DNA of 64,000 nucleotides from Eubacterium sp. AF36-5BH (GCF_003460505.1 NZ_QTVG01000002.1:148174-212173), one strand, 5' to 3'. Shown: positions 35,867-45,283, numbered from the stretch's first letter. Notes: generated from the sequence alone by a model not told the origin. Translations and numbers: made by a program.

Positions 35867-36295
35867 ATGTGGGGATTTATTATTGCATTAATATCAGGTG
35901 CGTTAATGAGTATACAAGGGGTTTTTAATACGGGAATAACAAAAAGCAGTAGTATGTGGGCAGCAAATTCGTGGGTTCAGCTAACTGCTTTTTTAGTTTG
36001 CGTAATTGCATGGTTTGTTACAGGAAAACAAAATGTAATGGGGATGTTTCATGTTGAAAATAAGTACATGCTTTTAGGAGGCGTTATAGGTGCTTTTATA
36101 ACAATGACAGTTATAAAAGGTATGAACAGTTTAGGTCCGGCAAAAGCTGTGCTTATTATTGTTATATCTCAGATAATTGTTGCATATTTAATTGAGCTGT
36201 TCGGTCTGTTTGGCGTAGACAAAGTACCTTTCCAGTGGAGCAAATTGGTTGGTGCCTTAGTTGCAATTGTGGGAATTTTTATTTTTCACAGGTAA
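35867..36295 (+). CDS. DMT-family transporter, YdcZ (DUF606) type
   Basis: A 142-residue protein of five hydrophobic helices with no large loops, the size of a half-transporter. Pattern ISGALMSIQGVFNTGI at the start, GGVIGAF near residue 70 and GPAKAVLIIVISQIIVAYLIE match the YdcZ group of the drug/metabolite superfamily. Such units act as dimers and the substrates are unknown. AGGAGG precedes the ATG closely. It stands alone between the PhoR-like gene and comEA. Confidence 0.88.
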   Translation: MWGFIIALISGALMSIQGVFNTGITKSSSMWAANSWVQLTAFLVCVIAWFVTGKQNVMGMFHVENKYMLLGGVIGAFITMTVIKGMNSLGPAKAVLIIVISQIIVAYLIELFGLFGVDKVPFQWSKLVGALVAIVGIFIFHR

Positions 36296-36324
36296 TTCAA
36301 TTTTAAAATTGTTAAAAAAGTCAG

Positions 36325-36353
36325 TTGATAAGTATTGTTTATTTTTGTACAAT
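36325..36353 (+). promoter_or_regulatory. sigma-A type promoter before comEA
   Basis: TTGATA (36325-36330), 17-base spacer, TACAAT (36348-36353), about 40 bases before the comEA start. Probably drives the run comEA to comEC. Confidence 0.7.
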
Positions 36354-36392
36354 TAGAGTAGCGTTCGTAGGGAAGCTCCGAAAGGAGAATGA

Positions 36393-37004
36393 ATGGCAAA
36401 TAAAATAATTATTATGATAACAGTTGTACTTGCAACATGTTCTTTTTTTGTTGGCTGTGGAAAGGATAATTCGGTGCAATTATCCGGTGAAAGTTCTAAC
36501 GAAAGTGTGTTAGAATCAGGTAGCAAAAAACAGGAAACAAAAAATGATAATATATACGTATATGTTAACGGACAGGTTAAGTATCCGGGTGTGTATAAAT
36601 TGAAGAATGGTGACAGAGCTTATAAGGCAATTAAGAAAGCCGGCGGTTTAACGAAGAATGCTAAGAAAAACAACATTAATTTAGCAGAAACAGTTGTAGA
36701 TGCTCAAAATATTTATGTAATGTCTAAGAAAGAATACAAAAAGAGTCTTTCAAAGAAAAGCATATCTGGTGAAACTAATGATAGTTTAAGCGAAAATCAG
36801 GATATAAATAGCAGTCTGATTAACATAAATACGGCAAGGGAAAGTGAATTAACCAAGTTGCCTGGAATTGGAAACTCAAAGGCGGCAGCAATTATAAAAT
36901 ATAGAGAAGAGAATGGTAGTTTTTCTTCAAAAGAAGACATTAAAAATGTATCAGGTATAGGCGACTCAACCTATTCCAATATTGAAGATTTAATTACCGT
37001 ATAG
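36393..37004 (+). CDS. comEA: ComEA-like DNA-binding lipoprotein (SLBB + helix-hairpin-helix)
   Basis: A 203-residue protein. The first 25 residues are a signal with lipobox FVGC, so it is probably lipid-anchored; classical ComEA has a plain membrane helix. A Ser/Glu-rich linker is followed by an SLBB domain (about 52-110, VYVNGQVKYPGVYKLKNGD) and two helix-hairpin-helix motifs at the C-terminus (NINTARESELTKLPGIGNSKA, split here as residues 145-165, and VSGIGDSTYSNIED). ComEA binds incoming DNA outside the membrane and hands it to ComEC, which is encoded 3 kb downstream. GAAAGGAGAA precedes the ATG. Confidence 0.9.
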   Translation: MANKIIIMITVVLATCSFFVGCGKDNSVQLSGESSNESVLESGSKKQETKNDNIYVYVNGQVKYPGVYKLKNGDRAYKAIKKAGGLTKNAKKNNINLAETVVDAQNIYVMSKKEYKKSLSKKSISGETNDSLSENQDINSSLININTARESELTKLPGIGNSKAAAIIKYREENGSFSSKEDIKNVSGIGDSTYSNIEDLITV

Positions 37005-37030
37005 GATATAGATAGTAGGAGAGAAATAAA

Positions 37031-37717
37031 ATGAAGGCTTTAGTGGTAGATGATGAAAAGTTAATTGTTAAAGGACTGAAATTTAGTCTTGAGCAGGACG
37101 GATATGAAGTGGATTGTGCCTATGACGGACAGGAAGCCATAGATAAGGCAAGAGATAAAGAATATGACATTATGCTTTTAGATCTAATGTTACCTGTATT
37201 TGACGGATATCAGGTTTGTCAGCAGGTTAGGGAATTTTCAGATGTTCCAATAATTATGCTTACAGCAAAAGGCGAGGATATGGATAAGATTTTAGGACTT
37301 GAATATGGAGCAGATGATTATATCACTAAGCCTTTTAACATTCTTGAAGTGAAAGCAAGAATTAAAGCGATTATAAGACGTAATCGCAGAAAAACTCCTA
37401 CAGTACAGGAAGAACCAAAAGTAATTGTGTCAGGTAGCATGAAATTAGATATAGATGCAAAACGTCTGTACATAGATGAAAAGGAAATAAGACTTACTGT
37501 AAAAGAGTTTGATATTTTAAAACTTTTAGCTGAAAATCCCGGCAAGATTTATTCAAGAGAACAGTTGCTTACTTTAATTTGGGGTACAAAGTATCCGGGA
37601 GATGCGAGAACTGTAGATGTTAATGTAAGAAGATTAAGAGAAAAAATAGAAGAAAACCCTGCAAAACCAGAGTATGTTCATACAAAGTGGGGCATGGGTT
37701 ATTACTTCCAGGGATAG
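37031..37717 (+). CDS. OmpR-family response regulator
   Basis: A 228-residue regulator. Acidic pair Asp7-Asp8, phospho-acceptor Asp51 in LLDLMLPVFDG, Thr78 in MLTAKG, Lys100 in TKPFN. The winged-helix DNA-binding domain has VKEFDILKLL and RTVDVNVRRLREKIE. The C-terminus HTKWGMGYYFQG matches WalR/YycF-like regulators. GGAGAG precedes the ATG. It is followed after 4 bases by its kinase. Sitting inside a comEA-comEC locus suggests, but does not show, a link to DNA uptake or envelope control. Confidence 0.92.
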   Translation: MKALVVDDEKLIVKGLKFSLEQDGYEVDCAYDGQEAIDKARDKEYDIMLLDLMLPVFDGYQVCQQVREFSDVPIIMLTAKGEDMDKILGLEYGADDYITKPFNILEVKARIKAIIRRNRRKTPTVQEEPKVIVSGSMKLDIDAKRLYIDEKEIRLTVKEFDILKLLAENPGKIYSREQLLTLIWGTKYPGDARTVDVNVRRLREKIEENPAKPEYVHTKWGMGYYFQG

Positions 37718-37721
37718 AACA

Positions 37722-39185
37722 ATGGAAAAAAAGTGGTTAAAAAAAATAATTAATTTATTAAGAAGCTTAAGATTTAAGATATTTATATCGGTGTCTTTAC
37801 TAATAATGATACCAACAATAATTGTTAGTATTGTATTGGTAAATTTATCGGTAGACTCTTATAGTGATAAGAAGATAGAACGATTTAAAATAAACAACTC
37901 CATGCTAAAAAATAGCATAGTAAGTGAGGGTTATTTAGAAAAAAATAACCAGTCTAAGGTTATAGAAACTCAAATAGCACAGCTTGCAGGGGAACATAAC
38001 TGTAGAGTACAGATTATTAACAGCCAGTATGTTATTGTTGAAGATACAGACAACAGTGCAGTTGGAAAAACAAGTGTTGCTGAGAATGTAATCAAGGCAA
38101 TGGAGGGAAAAAGCATATTTATTAACAGCAAAAAAGGTAAATATGTTGAATTTGCCCAGCCTTTGATTATAAGCGTTAATGTTTCAAATAATATAGTTAA
38201 TAACAAGTCAAGCATTATAGGTGTTTTGTATATCAGATATTCTATGGAGGATGTACAAAGCTATAGAAAAACAGTTGACAGATTTGCAGCAATTGCAGAT
38301 TCGTTAGTTGCTGTTTTTGCACTTATTATGGCATGGATTTGTTCGGTAGCGTTTAACAGACCGATTAAGGAAATGTACGGTTCAATTAAGAGAATTACAC
38401 ATGGTCATACACATGATGAAAATAAGAGTAAATATCCTGAAATAACGAAAATAACAGAAGATTTCTCTCATTATGTAGATAGAATGAAAGCACAAAATAA
38501 AACAAGACAGGAATTTGTTTCAAATGTTTCCCATGAGTTAAAGACACCGATTACATCAATGAAGGTGTTGGCAGAATCCTTAATTGGAAATCAGGGGATG
38601 CCTGAAGAATTATATCAGGAATTTTTAGGTGATATTTGTAAGGAAATTGACAGGGAAAATGACATTATAACCGATTTGTTAAGTTTGGTTAAAATGGAAA
38701 AGCCGGATGTAGAACTTAATATTTCAACTGTAAATATCAATGAAATATTAGAGACTGTATTAAAACGACTAAAACCTATTGCTGAAAATAAAAACATCGA
38801 GCTTGTATTTGAAAGTTTCAGACCAGTTATTGCCGATGTAGATGAGATAAAATTTGCAAGCGTTGCAACTAACTTAGTTGAAAATGCAATAAAATATAAC
38901 AATACGGATGGGACGGTTACAGTTTCACTTAATTCAGACCATCAGTATTTTTACCTAAAGGTAATTGATACAGGTATTGGTATTGCAGAGGAAGATCAGG
39001 AAAGAGTTTTTGAAAGATTCTTTAGAGTGGATAAGGCAAGAGCCAGAGAGACCGGTGGAACAGGTTTAGGTTTGGCTATTACAAAAGATATTGTTCTCAA
39101 GCATCATGGATCAATTAAGATTCATAGTAAAGAAGGAGAGGGAACAACATTTATTGTAAGAATTCCGCTTAAATATATTGTATAA
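37722..39185 (+). CDS. sensor histidine kinase (WalK-like)
   Basis: A 487-residue kinase. TM1 at about 15-40, exterior sensor region of ~150 residues (about 42-190), TM2 at about 190-215, a HAMP-like linker, HisKA with His271 in NVSHELKTPITSMK, and an ATPase domain with ATNLVENAIKYN, DTGIGIA and GGTGLGLAI. I start at 37722: CAGGGA, which overlaps the regulator stop, lies about 8 bases upstream. It is translationally coupled to the regulator gene. Its 3' end is 10 bases before the GerMN lipoprotein, often an accessory of such systems. The stimulus is unknown. Confidence 0.92.
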   Translation: MEKKWLKKIINLLRSLRFKIFISVSLLIMIPTIIVSIVLVNLSVDSYSDKKIERFKINNSMLKNSIVSEGYLEKNNQSKVIETQIAQLAGEHNCRVQIINSQYVIVEDTDNSAVGKTSVAENVIKAMEGKSIFINSKKGKYVEFAQPLIISVNVSNNIVNNKSSIIGVLYIRYSMEDVQSYRKTVDRFAAIADSLVAVFALIMAWICSVAFNRPIKEMYGSIKRITHGHTHDENKSKYPEITKITEDFSHYVDRMKAQNKTRQEFVSNVSHELKTPITSMKVLAESLIGNQGMPEELYQEFLGDICKEIDRENDIITDLLSLVKMEKPDVELNISTVNINEILETVLKRLKPIAENKNIELVFESFRPVIADVDEIKFASVATNLVENAIKYNNTDGTVTVSLNSDHQYFYLKVIDTGIGIAEEDQERVFERFFRVDKARARETGGTGLGLAITKDIVLKHHGSIKIHSKEGEGTTFIVRIPLKYIV

Positions 39186-39195
39186 GGGTGTAAAA

Positions 39196-40110
39196 ATGAA
39201 AACTACAAGAATTTTAATTATTACCGTAATGTTAAGTATGGTTGCATCTTTGTTTGTTGCCTGTGGCAATAATGAAGAAAAGAAAAAATCAGGTTTGTCG
39301 GTTTACTACGTTTCAAAAAGTGAAAATACAGTTGCAACTGAACAACATAACCTGAAAAATAAAAGTACAATTCAAAGTATTGGTGAAATACTTGATTGCT
39401 TAACTACTCAGGGAAAAGAGCAGAATTATAAAAGTGCAATACCAAAAAGTGTAAAGGTAAACGGCTATGACTTTTTAGACGGAGTAGTGAAAATAGATTT
39501 TAGTAAGAAATATTATGACTTAAGTTCTAAAAGAGAACTGCTGCTTAGGTCTTCAGTTGTTTTAAGTCTTATACAGTTAAAGTCAGTTGAGTACGTTGCA
39601 TTTACTGTAGAAGGAAAACCATGTACAGGAAAAGACGGAAAGTATTTAAATGCAATGAATGCTTCTGATTTTGTATCAGATTTAGGAAACAATAAGCAGG
39701 ATAAACAGGATTTTATTTTATATTTTTCTAATGAAAAAGGGACAGCATTAAAAGAATATAAATTAAAAAATGTTAAATATGGAAATAAAACAAAGGAAAG
39801 ATACATTGTTGAACAGCTGATTAAAGGTCCTTCCAGAAAAGGATTTGTAGGAACTTTGTCTTCCCAAATTAAGATATTAAGCGTTGTTACAGCGAACAGT
39901 ATCTGTTATGTAGACTTTGACAGTAATTTCTTAACAGAACGAAATCAGGTGGCACCTAAAGTTGTTATTTATTCTATTGTTAATTCACTATCGGAACTTG
40001 ATAAAGTTCATAAGGTTCAGATAAGTGTTAGAGGTGAAACTTCAATTAAGTACAATGAGGAAATTTCTTTAGAGCAGCCATTTATAAGAAATTTAGATTT
40101 AATTAAATAG
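39196..40110 (+). CDS. GerMN-domain lipoprotein
   Basis: A 304-residue lipoprotein with signal and lipobox FVAC (Cys near residue 24). The mature part holds two GerMN-type domains (about 35-155 and 165-290); each has a VKIDFSKKY or CYVDFDSNF strand followed by a helix with SVVLSLIQL or VIYSIVNSL. Family members are GerM (sporulation/germination) and LpqB-like partners of two-component kinases. Directly behind the kinase gene, it most likely works with that sensor at the outer face. AGGGTG precedes the ATG. Confidence 0.85.
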   Translation: MKTTRILIITVMLSMVASLFVACGNNEEKKKSGLSVYYVSKSENTVATEQHNLKNKSTIQSIGEILDCLTTQGKEQNYKSAIPKSVKVNGYDFLDGVVKIDFSKKYYDLSSKRELLLRSSVVLSLIQLKSVEYVAFTVEGKPCTGKDGKYLNAMNASDFVSDLGNNKQDKQDFILYFSNEKGTALKEYKLKNVKYGNKTKERYIVEQLIKGPSRKGFVGTLSSQIKILSVVTANSICYVDFDSNFLTERNQVAPKVVIYSIVNSLSELDKVHKVQISVRGETSIKYNEEISLEQPFIRNLDLIK

Positions 40111-40113
40111 AAG

Positions 40114-42678
40114 GTGAAAAGCATTAAACGACCAATTTTTATATCATTTTTGGCTTTTGTATTTGGAGAGTTTATTGCTGAAACTAATTTATATAGTGGA
40201 ATAAGGATTGGGATTATAATTACTTCCATTGTATTTATAGTAGGTTATACAATCATCACTAAACAACAGGTAAGTTTTTTAGTGGTGATTTTTTTGTTTT
40301 TGGTTATGGGTTTAGTTATTACGAAATCAGAACAGGCTACCAGAGATGAGATATATTCCATTGAAGACGGTAATGTTAAAGTAAGTGGGATAGTTGCAAA
40401 AATAACAGAAACGAAAATGGGGTACGGAATTTATTTAAGGAAATCCAAATTTGACGCTGGAAAAAATGAAAATATAATTGTATATGCAGAGGATGTTTCT
40501 AAAATAAAAATAGGCAATGTAATAGAAGTGCGGGGAGATTTTGAACAATTTGAAAATACACGTAATCAGGGCAATTTTGACAGCAGGAAATATTACGAAA
40601 GTCTTGGTATATACGGGACGCTTAGTGCTAATAAGATTGTTGTAATCGATAAAAGAGTCAACATTTTTAAAGAAAATATACGCCAGTTAAAAAGCTTTAT
40701 TGAAAAAAGACTTGATGATATATGCAATAAAAATAAATGGAATTTGGAAATATTAAAAAATAAAGATTCCATGTATGAGGCAATACTGTTAGGTGATAAA
40801 AATAATCTGGATACTGAAATAAAAGACTTGTACGCTTTTTCGGGAATTGCTCATGTGCTTGCTATTAGTGGGTTGCATATAAGCATCATTGGCATATTTA
40901 TTTACAATAGCCTTAGAAGGAAATTTAAGTTTTTTGTATCAGCATTTTTTTCAATAATAGTGGTGTTTTTATTTGGCTTTCTGTCAGGCATGGCTGTGGC
41001 AACAATTAGGGCAATGGTTATGTTTGCATTAAGATTAATAGGTGATGCCATAGGAAGAAATTATGATGGTCTTACGTCTATGTCCCTTGCAGGAATACTG
41101 TTACTTATCAACAATCCTTTTATTATTTACAATTCGGGCTTTCAGATGTCCTTTGCAGCAATTTTTTCCATAATAATAGTATGGAAAAAAATAGAGTATG
41201 TTTTTCAGTTTAAAGAAAAAATTAGAAATTTAGACAAAAACAAAGAGAACGATAACGTTATATCTAAAAAAGATAGAAGAATAAATAAATTAAAAAAAGC
41301 AAAGTACAAATGTGAAAGCTCCTTAATGTTTAGTGCAGTAGTGTCAATATTTATGAGCCCTATAGTAGCATATAATTATTATTCATTGCCAACCTACGGG
41401 TTCTTACTTAATCTTATAATTATTCCGCTAATGAATATTGTTGTTATATCAGGAATTGTTGGAATTATGTTGTCTTTAATAACAACAACGTTAGGAGTAG
41501 TAGGCATAATGCCGGGAGCGTTGGTTTTAGAATTTTATGAGAAATTATGTGATTTAATGGCTGATGTACCCTTATCAAATATAACTGTGGGAAAGCCTGA
41601 AGTATGGCTGATAGTGTGTATTTATATATTATTTCTAATAGGAGTGTGTTGGTTAGAAAAAAGAAGAAAACAATTTGAAAGGGAAGAAAAAGTATTACGG
41701 AAAACTGTTCCTTTAGGCGGGATAACAATGATTGAAAAATTAAATATAGAAAGAAATAGAAGAGTAAAGGAGTTACAATTATACAGCGTTTTCCTTTTGC
41801 AAATTGTTTTATTCCAAGTTGTGATTTATGGTTATTATCCTGTAAAAAATAACATTGTGAATAGTAGAAAACTAAATATATCAATGCTTGATGTGGGACA
41901 GGGTGATGGGATATTTTTAAGAATGCCTAACAACACAACAATGCTAATAGACGGTGGAAGCACCACAGTAAAAAATGTGGCAAAGAACAGAATTGTACCA
42001 ACTATTCAGTCAAGGGGACATGGAACAATAGATTATGTGGTAGTTACACATTGTGATGAAGACCATGTTAACGGTATAAACGAGCTTTTAAACAGTAGTA
42101 TCAAAAAACTAAAGATTAAAAATATCATATTGCCTGACATATATTTAAAGGATGAAAAATACATGTCAGTTGTAAACAGTGCAGAAAACAATAAAATAAA
42201 TGTACTTTACATTACAAAAGGGAATAGCCTGAAAATAGGTAATGTGAAATTTACCTGTTTAAGTCCCGGAACGGAATACATAAATGATGACCGAAATGAT
42301 TATTCAACGGTTTTGAGATTGGAGTACCATCAGTTTTCAATGGTTTTCACAGGGGACATATCCGGTGAAATCGAAGAAAAAATACTGGAGGACAAGTTAG
42401 TTGTTAATAATATAAGGGCATGTGTTGCCTTAAAGGTAGCTCACCATGGTTCAAAATATTCTACAACAGACAGGTGGCTTGAGAAAATAAAGCCAACTTA
42501 TTCATTTATTTCCGTAGGAAAAAACAATATGTACGGGCATCCCACACAGGAAACTTTAGATAGATTGGAGCAGGTGACTTCCAAAATATTTAGAACAGAC
42601 TATTCAGGAGAAGTGGATATAATAAGTGATGGCAAGGAGATTAATATAATAGAAAACATAAAAAATACAGATAAGTAA
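40114..42678 (+). CDS. comEC: ComEC/Rec2 DNA-uptake channel
   Basis: An 854-residue protein. N-terminal helices and a soluble DUF4131 region (about 1-200), the Competence domain with LAISGLHISIIG and many helices (about 225-510), and a C-terminal metallo-beta-lactamase-like domain (about 585-850) with THCDEDHVNG, HHGSKYS and GHP. ComEC is the inner-membrane channel for transforming DNA. No canonical ATG is present: GTG at 40114 overlaps its own AAGG, while an ATT at 40123 has AAGGTG at ideal distance. Full length and no frameshift, so the protein may work. Confidence 0.92.
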   Translation: MKSIKRPIFISFLAFVFGEFIAETNLYSGIRIGIIITSIVFIVGYTIITKQQVSFLVVIFLFLVMGLVITKSEQATRDEIYSIEDGNVKVSGIVAKITETKMGYGIYLRKSKFDAGKNENIIVYAEDVSKIKIGNVIEVRGDFEQFENTRNQGNFDSRKYYESLGIYGTLSANKIVVIDKRVNIFKENIRQLKSFIEKRLDDICNKNKWNLEILKNKDSMYEAILLGDKNNLDTEIKDLYAFSGIAHVLAISGLHISIIGIFIYNSLRRKFKFFVSAFFSIIVVFLFGFLSGMAVATIRAMVMFALRLIGDAIGRNYDGLTSMSLAGILLLINNPFIIYNSGFQMSFAAIFSIIIVWKKIEYVFQFKEKIRNLDKNKENDNVISKKDRRINKLKKAKYKCESSLMFSAVVSIFMSPIVAYNYYSLPTYGFLLNLIIIPLMNIVVISGIVGIMLSLITTTLGVVGIMPGALVLEFYEKLCDLMADVPLSNITVGKPEVWLIVCIYILFLIGVCWLEKRRKQFEREEKVLRKTVPLGGITMIEKLNIERNRRVKELQLYSVFLLQIVLFQVVIYGYYPVKNNIVNSRKLNISMLDVGQGDGIFLRMPNNTTMLIDGGSTTVKNVAKNRIVPTIQSRGHGTIDYVVVTHCDEDHVNGINELLNSSIKKLKIKNIILPDIYLKDEKYMSVVNSAENNKINVLYITKGNSLKIGNVKFTCLSPGTEYINDDRNDYSTVLRLEYHQFSMVFTGDISGEIEEKILEDKLVVNNIRACVALKVAHHGSKYSTTDRWLEKIKPTYSFISVGKNNMYGHPTQETLDRLEQVTSKIFRTDYSGEVDIISDGKEINIIENIKNTDK

Positions 42679-42763
42679 TAGTGGTTACTTGTTCATAAAT
42701 TTAATGTATGTTAAAATTATGAACAATGTAAGAAAAAAGATACAATTATGGAAAGGCAGAAAA

Positions 42764-43744
42764 GTGAAAACATTATCAGAAGATATAAAATCAGGAAATT
42801 TTAAAAATGCATATTTAATTTGTGGTGAAGAGGAATACCTAAAGCTTAATTATAAGAATCAGATGATTAAGGCAATTGCAGGTGACGATACCATGAATCT
42901 GGCTTTATATGAAGGAAAAAACTTCGATGTTAATGAAGTAATAGATAATGCTGAAACATTTCCTTTTTTTGCAGAACACAGATTAATAGTTATGGAGTCA
43001 ACAGGGCTTTTTAAAAGCGGTGGTGAACAATTAGCGGAGTATATGTCAAAAATACCTGAAAGTACGGTTTTTTTGTTTGTAGAACAGGATGTGGACAAAA
43101 GAAGCAAGATGTACAAGGCTGTTAAGGCTAATGGTTATATTTGCGAGATTAACAGACAGACGGAAAAAGACTTAAGTATGTGGGCTGCAAGAATATTTGC
43201 ACATGACGGTAAGAAAATAACTAATGCTAACATGTCGTATTTAATAGGTAATGTTGGAACGGACATGGAAGTCCTTTCCAGAGAAATCGAGAAGCTTATT
43301 AGTTATGATCTAGACAAGGACGTTATATCCAAAGAAGATATAGATGCGGTGTGTATTAAACAGTTGAACGTTAGAATATTTGACATGGTGGATGCAATTT
43401 CCGTAAAGAATCAAAAGAAAACTTTGGACTGTTATTATGAGTTAGTAGCAGAAAAAGAACCACCAATGAGAATATTGTTTATGGTTTCAAGACAGTTTAA
43501 CTTAATCCTTCAGGCAAAAGATTTATCAGCAAGAGGCATGGATAGAAATGCAATAGCATCTGTAATGGGTGTGCAGGGATTTATTGCAAACAAAAGCATT
43601 AATCAAAGCAGAAACTTTTCTGTAAATGAATTAAAGCTGGCATTAGCAGATTGCGTTGCAACAGAAGAGAATATAAAAAAAGGCATAATGGATGAAAACA
43701 TAGGAGTAGAAATGCTCTTAGTTAAATACAGTAGAAAGAATTAA
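42764..43744 (+). CDS. holA: DNA polymerase III delta subunit
   Basis: HolA is the wrench of the clamp loader; it opens the beta clamp. In 326 residues: an AAA+ like N-terminal domain with AYLICGEEEYL and ETFPFFAEHRLIV, then lid and collar helices with DIDAVC and FNLILQAKDL. The usual comEC-holA order is kept. I place the start at the GTG (42764) because AAAGG lies 7 bases upstream and the homology begins there; an ATG at 42689 would add 25 basic residues without support. The gap to rpsT is an A-rich tract. Confidence 0.93.
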   Translation: MKTLSEDIKSGNFKNAYLICGEEEYLKLNYKNQMIKAIAGDDTMNLALYEGKNFDVNEVIDNAETFPFFAEHRLIVMESTGLFKSGGEQLAEYMSKIPESTVFLFVEQDVDKRSKMYKAVKANGYICEINRQTEKDLSMWAARIFAHDGKKITNANMSYLIGNVGTDMEVLSREIEKLISYDLDKDVISKEDIDAVCIKQLNVRIFDMVDAISVKNQKKTLDCYYELVAEKEPPMRILFMVSRQFNLILQAKDLSARGMDRNAIASVMGVQGFIANKSINQSRNFSVNELKLALADCVATEENIKKGIMDENIGVEMLLVKYSRKN

Positions 43745-43842
43745 AATAAGAAAAAATAAATAAAAAAATAGAAAGAATAAAACAAAAAGAATAAAATAGA
43801 AGAACTAAAAACAAAAGAGATAAACAAAAGATAAAAATAAGC

Positions 43843-43879
43843 AAAATAAAACGCCGGTTAAAAACCGACGTTTTATTTT
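43843..43879 (-). terminator. terminator of rpsT
   Basis: AAAATAAAACG at 43843 pairs with CGTTTTATTTT ending at 43879, with an inner CGG/CCG stem. The one non-canonical pair is G-U in minus-strand RNA, so it serves rpsT. It may also act on holA. The bases 43745-43842 are an A-rich tract without a gene. Confidence 0.8.
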
Positions 43880-43891
43880 GTTTGCTTAAAA

Positions 43892-44155
43892 TTAAGCAAT
43901 TGTGTTTACTAATTTTGTTAATCTAGAAACTTTTCTAGCTACGTTGTTCTTGTGGTAGATACCCTTTGAACCAGCCATTGTAATAGCCTTTGTAGCTGCC
44001 TTTAAAGCTGCTTCAGCTGCTACCTTGTCGTTAGCTGCTACTGCTGCTTCAACCTTCTTGATTGAAGTCTTAACTGCTGACTTAACGCCTTTGTTTCTTT
44101 CGTATTTTGTCTGATTAACTAAAATTCTTTTCTTTGCTGACTTAATGTTAGCCAT
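43892..44155 (-). CDS. rpsT: 30S ribosomal protein S20
   Basis: An 87-residue basic protein of the 30S subunit. It starts ANIKSAKKRILVNQ and ends with the helix NNVARKVSRLTKLVN, the classic S20 pattern of three helices. It binds 16S rRNA early in assembly. It lies next to holA and gpr, a common clostridial order. AGGTAAG precedes the ATG. It has its own promoter (44277-44305) and a structured leader. Confidence 0.98.
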   Translation of the reverse strand: MANIKSAKKRILVNQTKYERNKGVKSAVKTSIKKVEAAVAANDKVAAEAALKAATKAITMAGSKGIYHKNNVARKVSRLTKLVNTIA

Positions 44156-44192
44156 TTTTCTTACCTCCGCGATAAATAAAAATTATAAAATT

Positions 44193-44266
44193 TGATTTCC
44201 GTTGAGAGAGATTGGAAATCAGTTTCATAGTCTGTATCCTTTGGAATATGCGGACTAGATACAGAC
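44193..44266 (-). promoter_or_regulatory. structured leader of the rpsT mRNA
   Basis: Two hairpins lie in the 120-base leader: GTCTGTATC with GATACAGAC (44230-44238, 44258-44266) and TGATTTCC with GGAAATCA (44193-44200, 44214-44221). Ribosomal protein leaders often bind their own product; whether this one does is inference. Confidence 0.5.
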
Positions 44267-44276
44267 ATCAAGATTT

Positions 44277-44305
44277 ATTCTAGTAAAAAAGCACAATGTT
44301 GTCAA
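44277..44305 (-). promoter_or_regulatory. strong sigma-A type promoter for rpsT
   Basis: On the minus strand a perfect TTGACA (44300-44305), 17-base spacer and TAGAAT (44277-44282). Confidence 0.85.
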
Positions 44306-44386
44306 TACTATTTGTAGATAAAAACAGAATAAAAATAAAATAACAAATGACAGAACAAAAAAGGTAAAGCAAAAAGGAGATTAACC

Positions 44387-45283
44387 ATGAAAAATATTTA
44401 TACAGATTTAGCGCTGGAAGAAAGAGAAAAGTTTAACAGGGATATTCAAATAGAAGGAGTTGAAAGTTATCAGAAAAAAGAAAATAGCGTAAACATGCTG
44501 ACCACAGTTGTAAAAATTGTTAATGAAAAAGGAAAAGAAACCATGGGCAAACCAATTGGAAGCTATATTACAATGGAATCTCCCAAAATCAGATATTCTA
44601 AAGAAGCCCATAGAAGAGAGCTGGGAAAGTTTTTATGCAATTATTTAAAAGAGATTACATCAAAAGAAAATATCAAATCAATCCTTATAGTAGGTCTTGG
44701 AAATTCAATGGCGACCCCTGATGCATTAGGTCCCAAAACTGTAAGGGATATAATATGCACTAAGAACATATATTGTATGGCACCGGGGGTTTTATCACAA
44801 ACAGGCATGGAAACTTACGACATTATAAAAGGTGTGGTGTCCCAAATTGATCCAGATTTAATTATTGCAATAGATTCTTTAGCAGCAAGAAACGTTAGAA
44901 GAATTACAACAACAATTCAAATAACAAACACAGGCATTACCCCAGGCTCAGGAATCGGAAATCACAGAAAAGGTCTAAACGAAGAAAGTCTTGGAAAAAA
45001 AGTAATAGCCATAGGCGTGCCAATGGTTGTAAGTGGTGCAACAATTGTAAATGACACAATGGAAAATTTAATAAGAATACTTTCAAAAATAGAAAACAAT
45101 CCGATTGGAAATGCTTTTAAAGACTACACACCACAGGAAAAATATCAATTGTTTGAGGAACTATTGTCAGAAGAAACAGAGGACTTGTTTGTGACACCAA
45201 AAGATGTAGATGAAATTGTTGACAACTTAAGTAAAATAATTGCACATGGCATTAATGATTTTTGCAGGGAAGTGTTGTCATAA
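44387..45283 (+). CDS. gpr: spore germination protease GPR
   Basis: GPR is the aspartic-like protease that degrades small acid-soluble spore proteins when spores germinate. At 298 residues it is shorter than the ~370 of Bacillus but in the clostridial range. Seen: an N-terminal TDLALEERE start close to the known cleavage zone, the core VGLGNSMATPDALGPK, IAIDSLAARN, and TGITPGSGIGNHRKG. Strong evidence that the organism makes spores or comes from a spore-forming lineage. AAAAGGAG precedes the ATG. spoIIP follows 51 bases later, the standard order. Confidence 0.95.
   Translation: MKNIYTDLALEEREKFNRDIQIEGVESYQKKENSVNMLTTVVKIVNEKGKETMGKPIGSYITMESPKIRYSKEAHRRELGKFLCNYLKEITSKENIKSILIVGLGNSMATPDALGPKTVRDIICTKNIYCMAPGVLSQTGMETYDIIKGVVSQIDPDLIIAIDSLAARNVRRITTTIQITNTGITPGSGIGNHRKGLNEESLGKKVIAIGVPMVVSGATIVNDTMENLIRILSKIENNPIGNAFKDYTPQEKYQLFEELLSEETEDLFVTPKDVDEIVDNLSKIIAHGINDFCREVLS

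Noticed and set aside
43745..43842. A-rich tract between holA and rpsT as a Lys/Asn-rich gene
   Set aside because: Frames are interrupted by stops and the composition is simple A-rich spacer.
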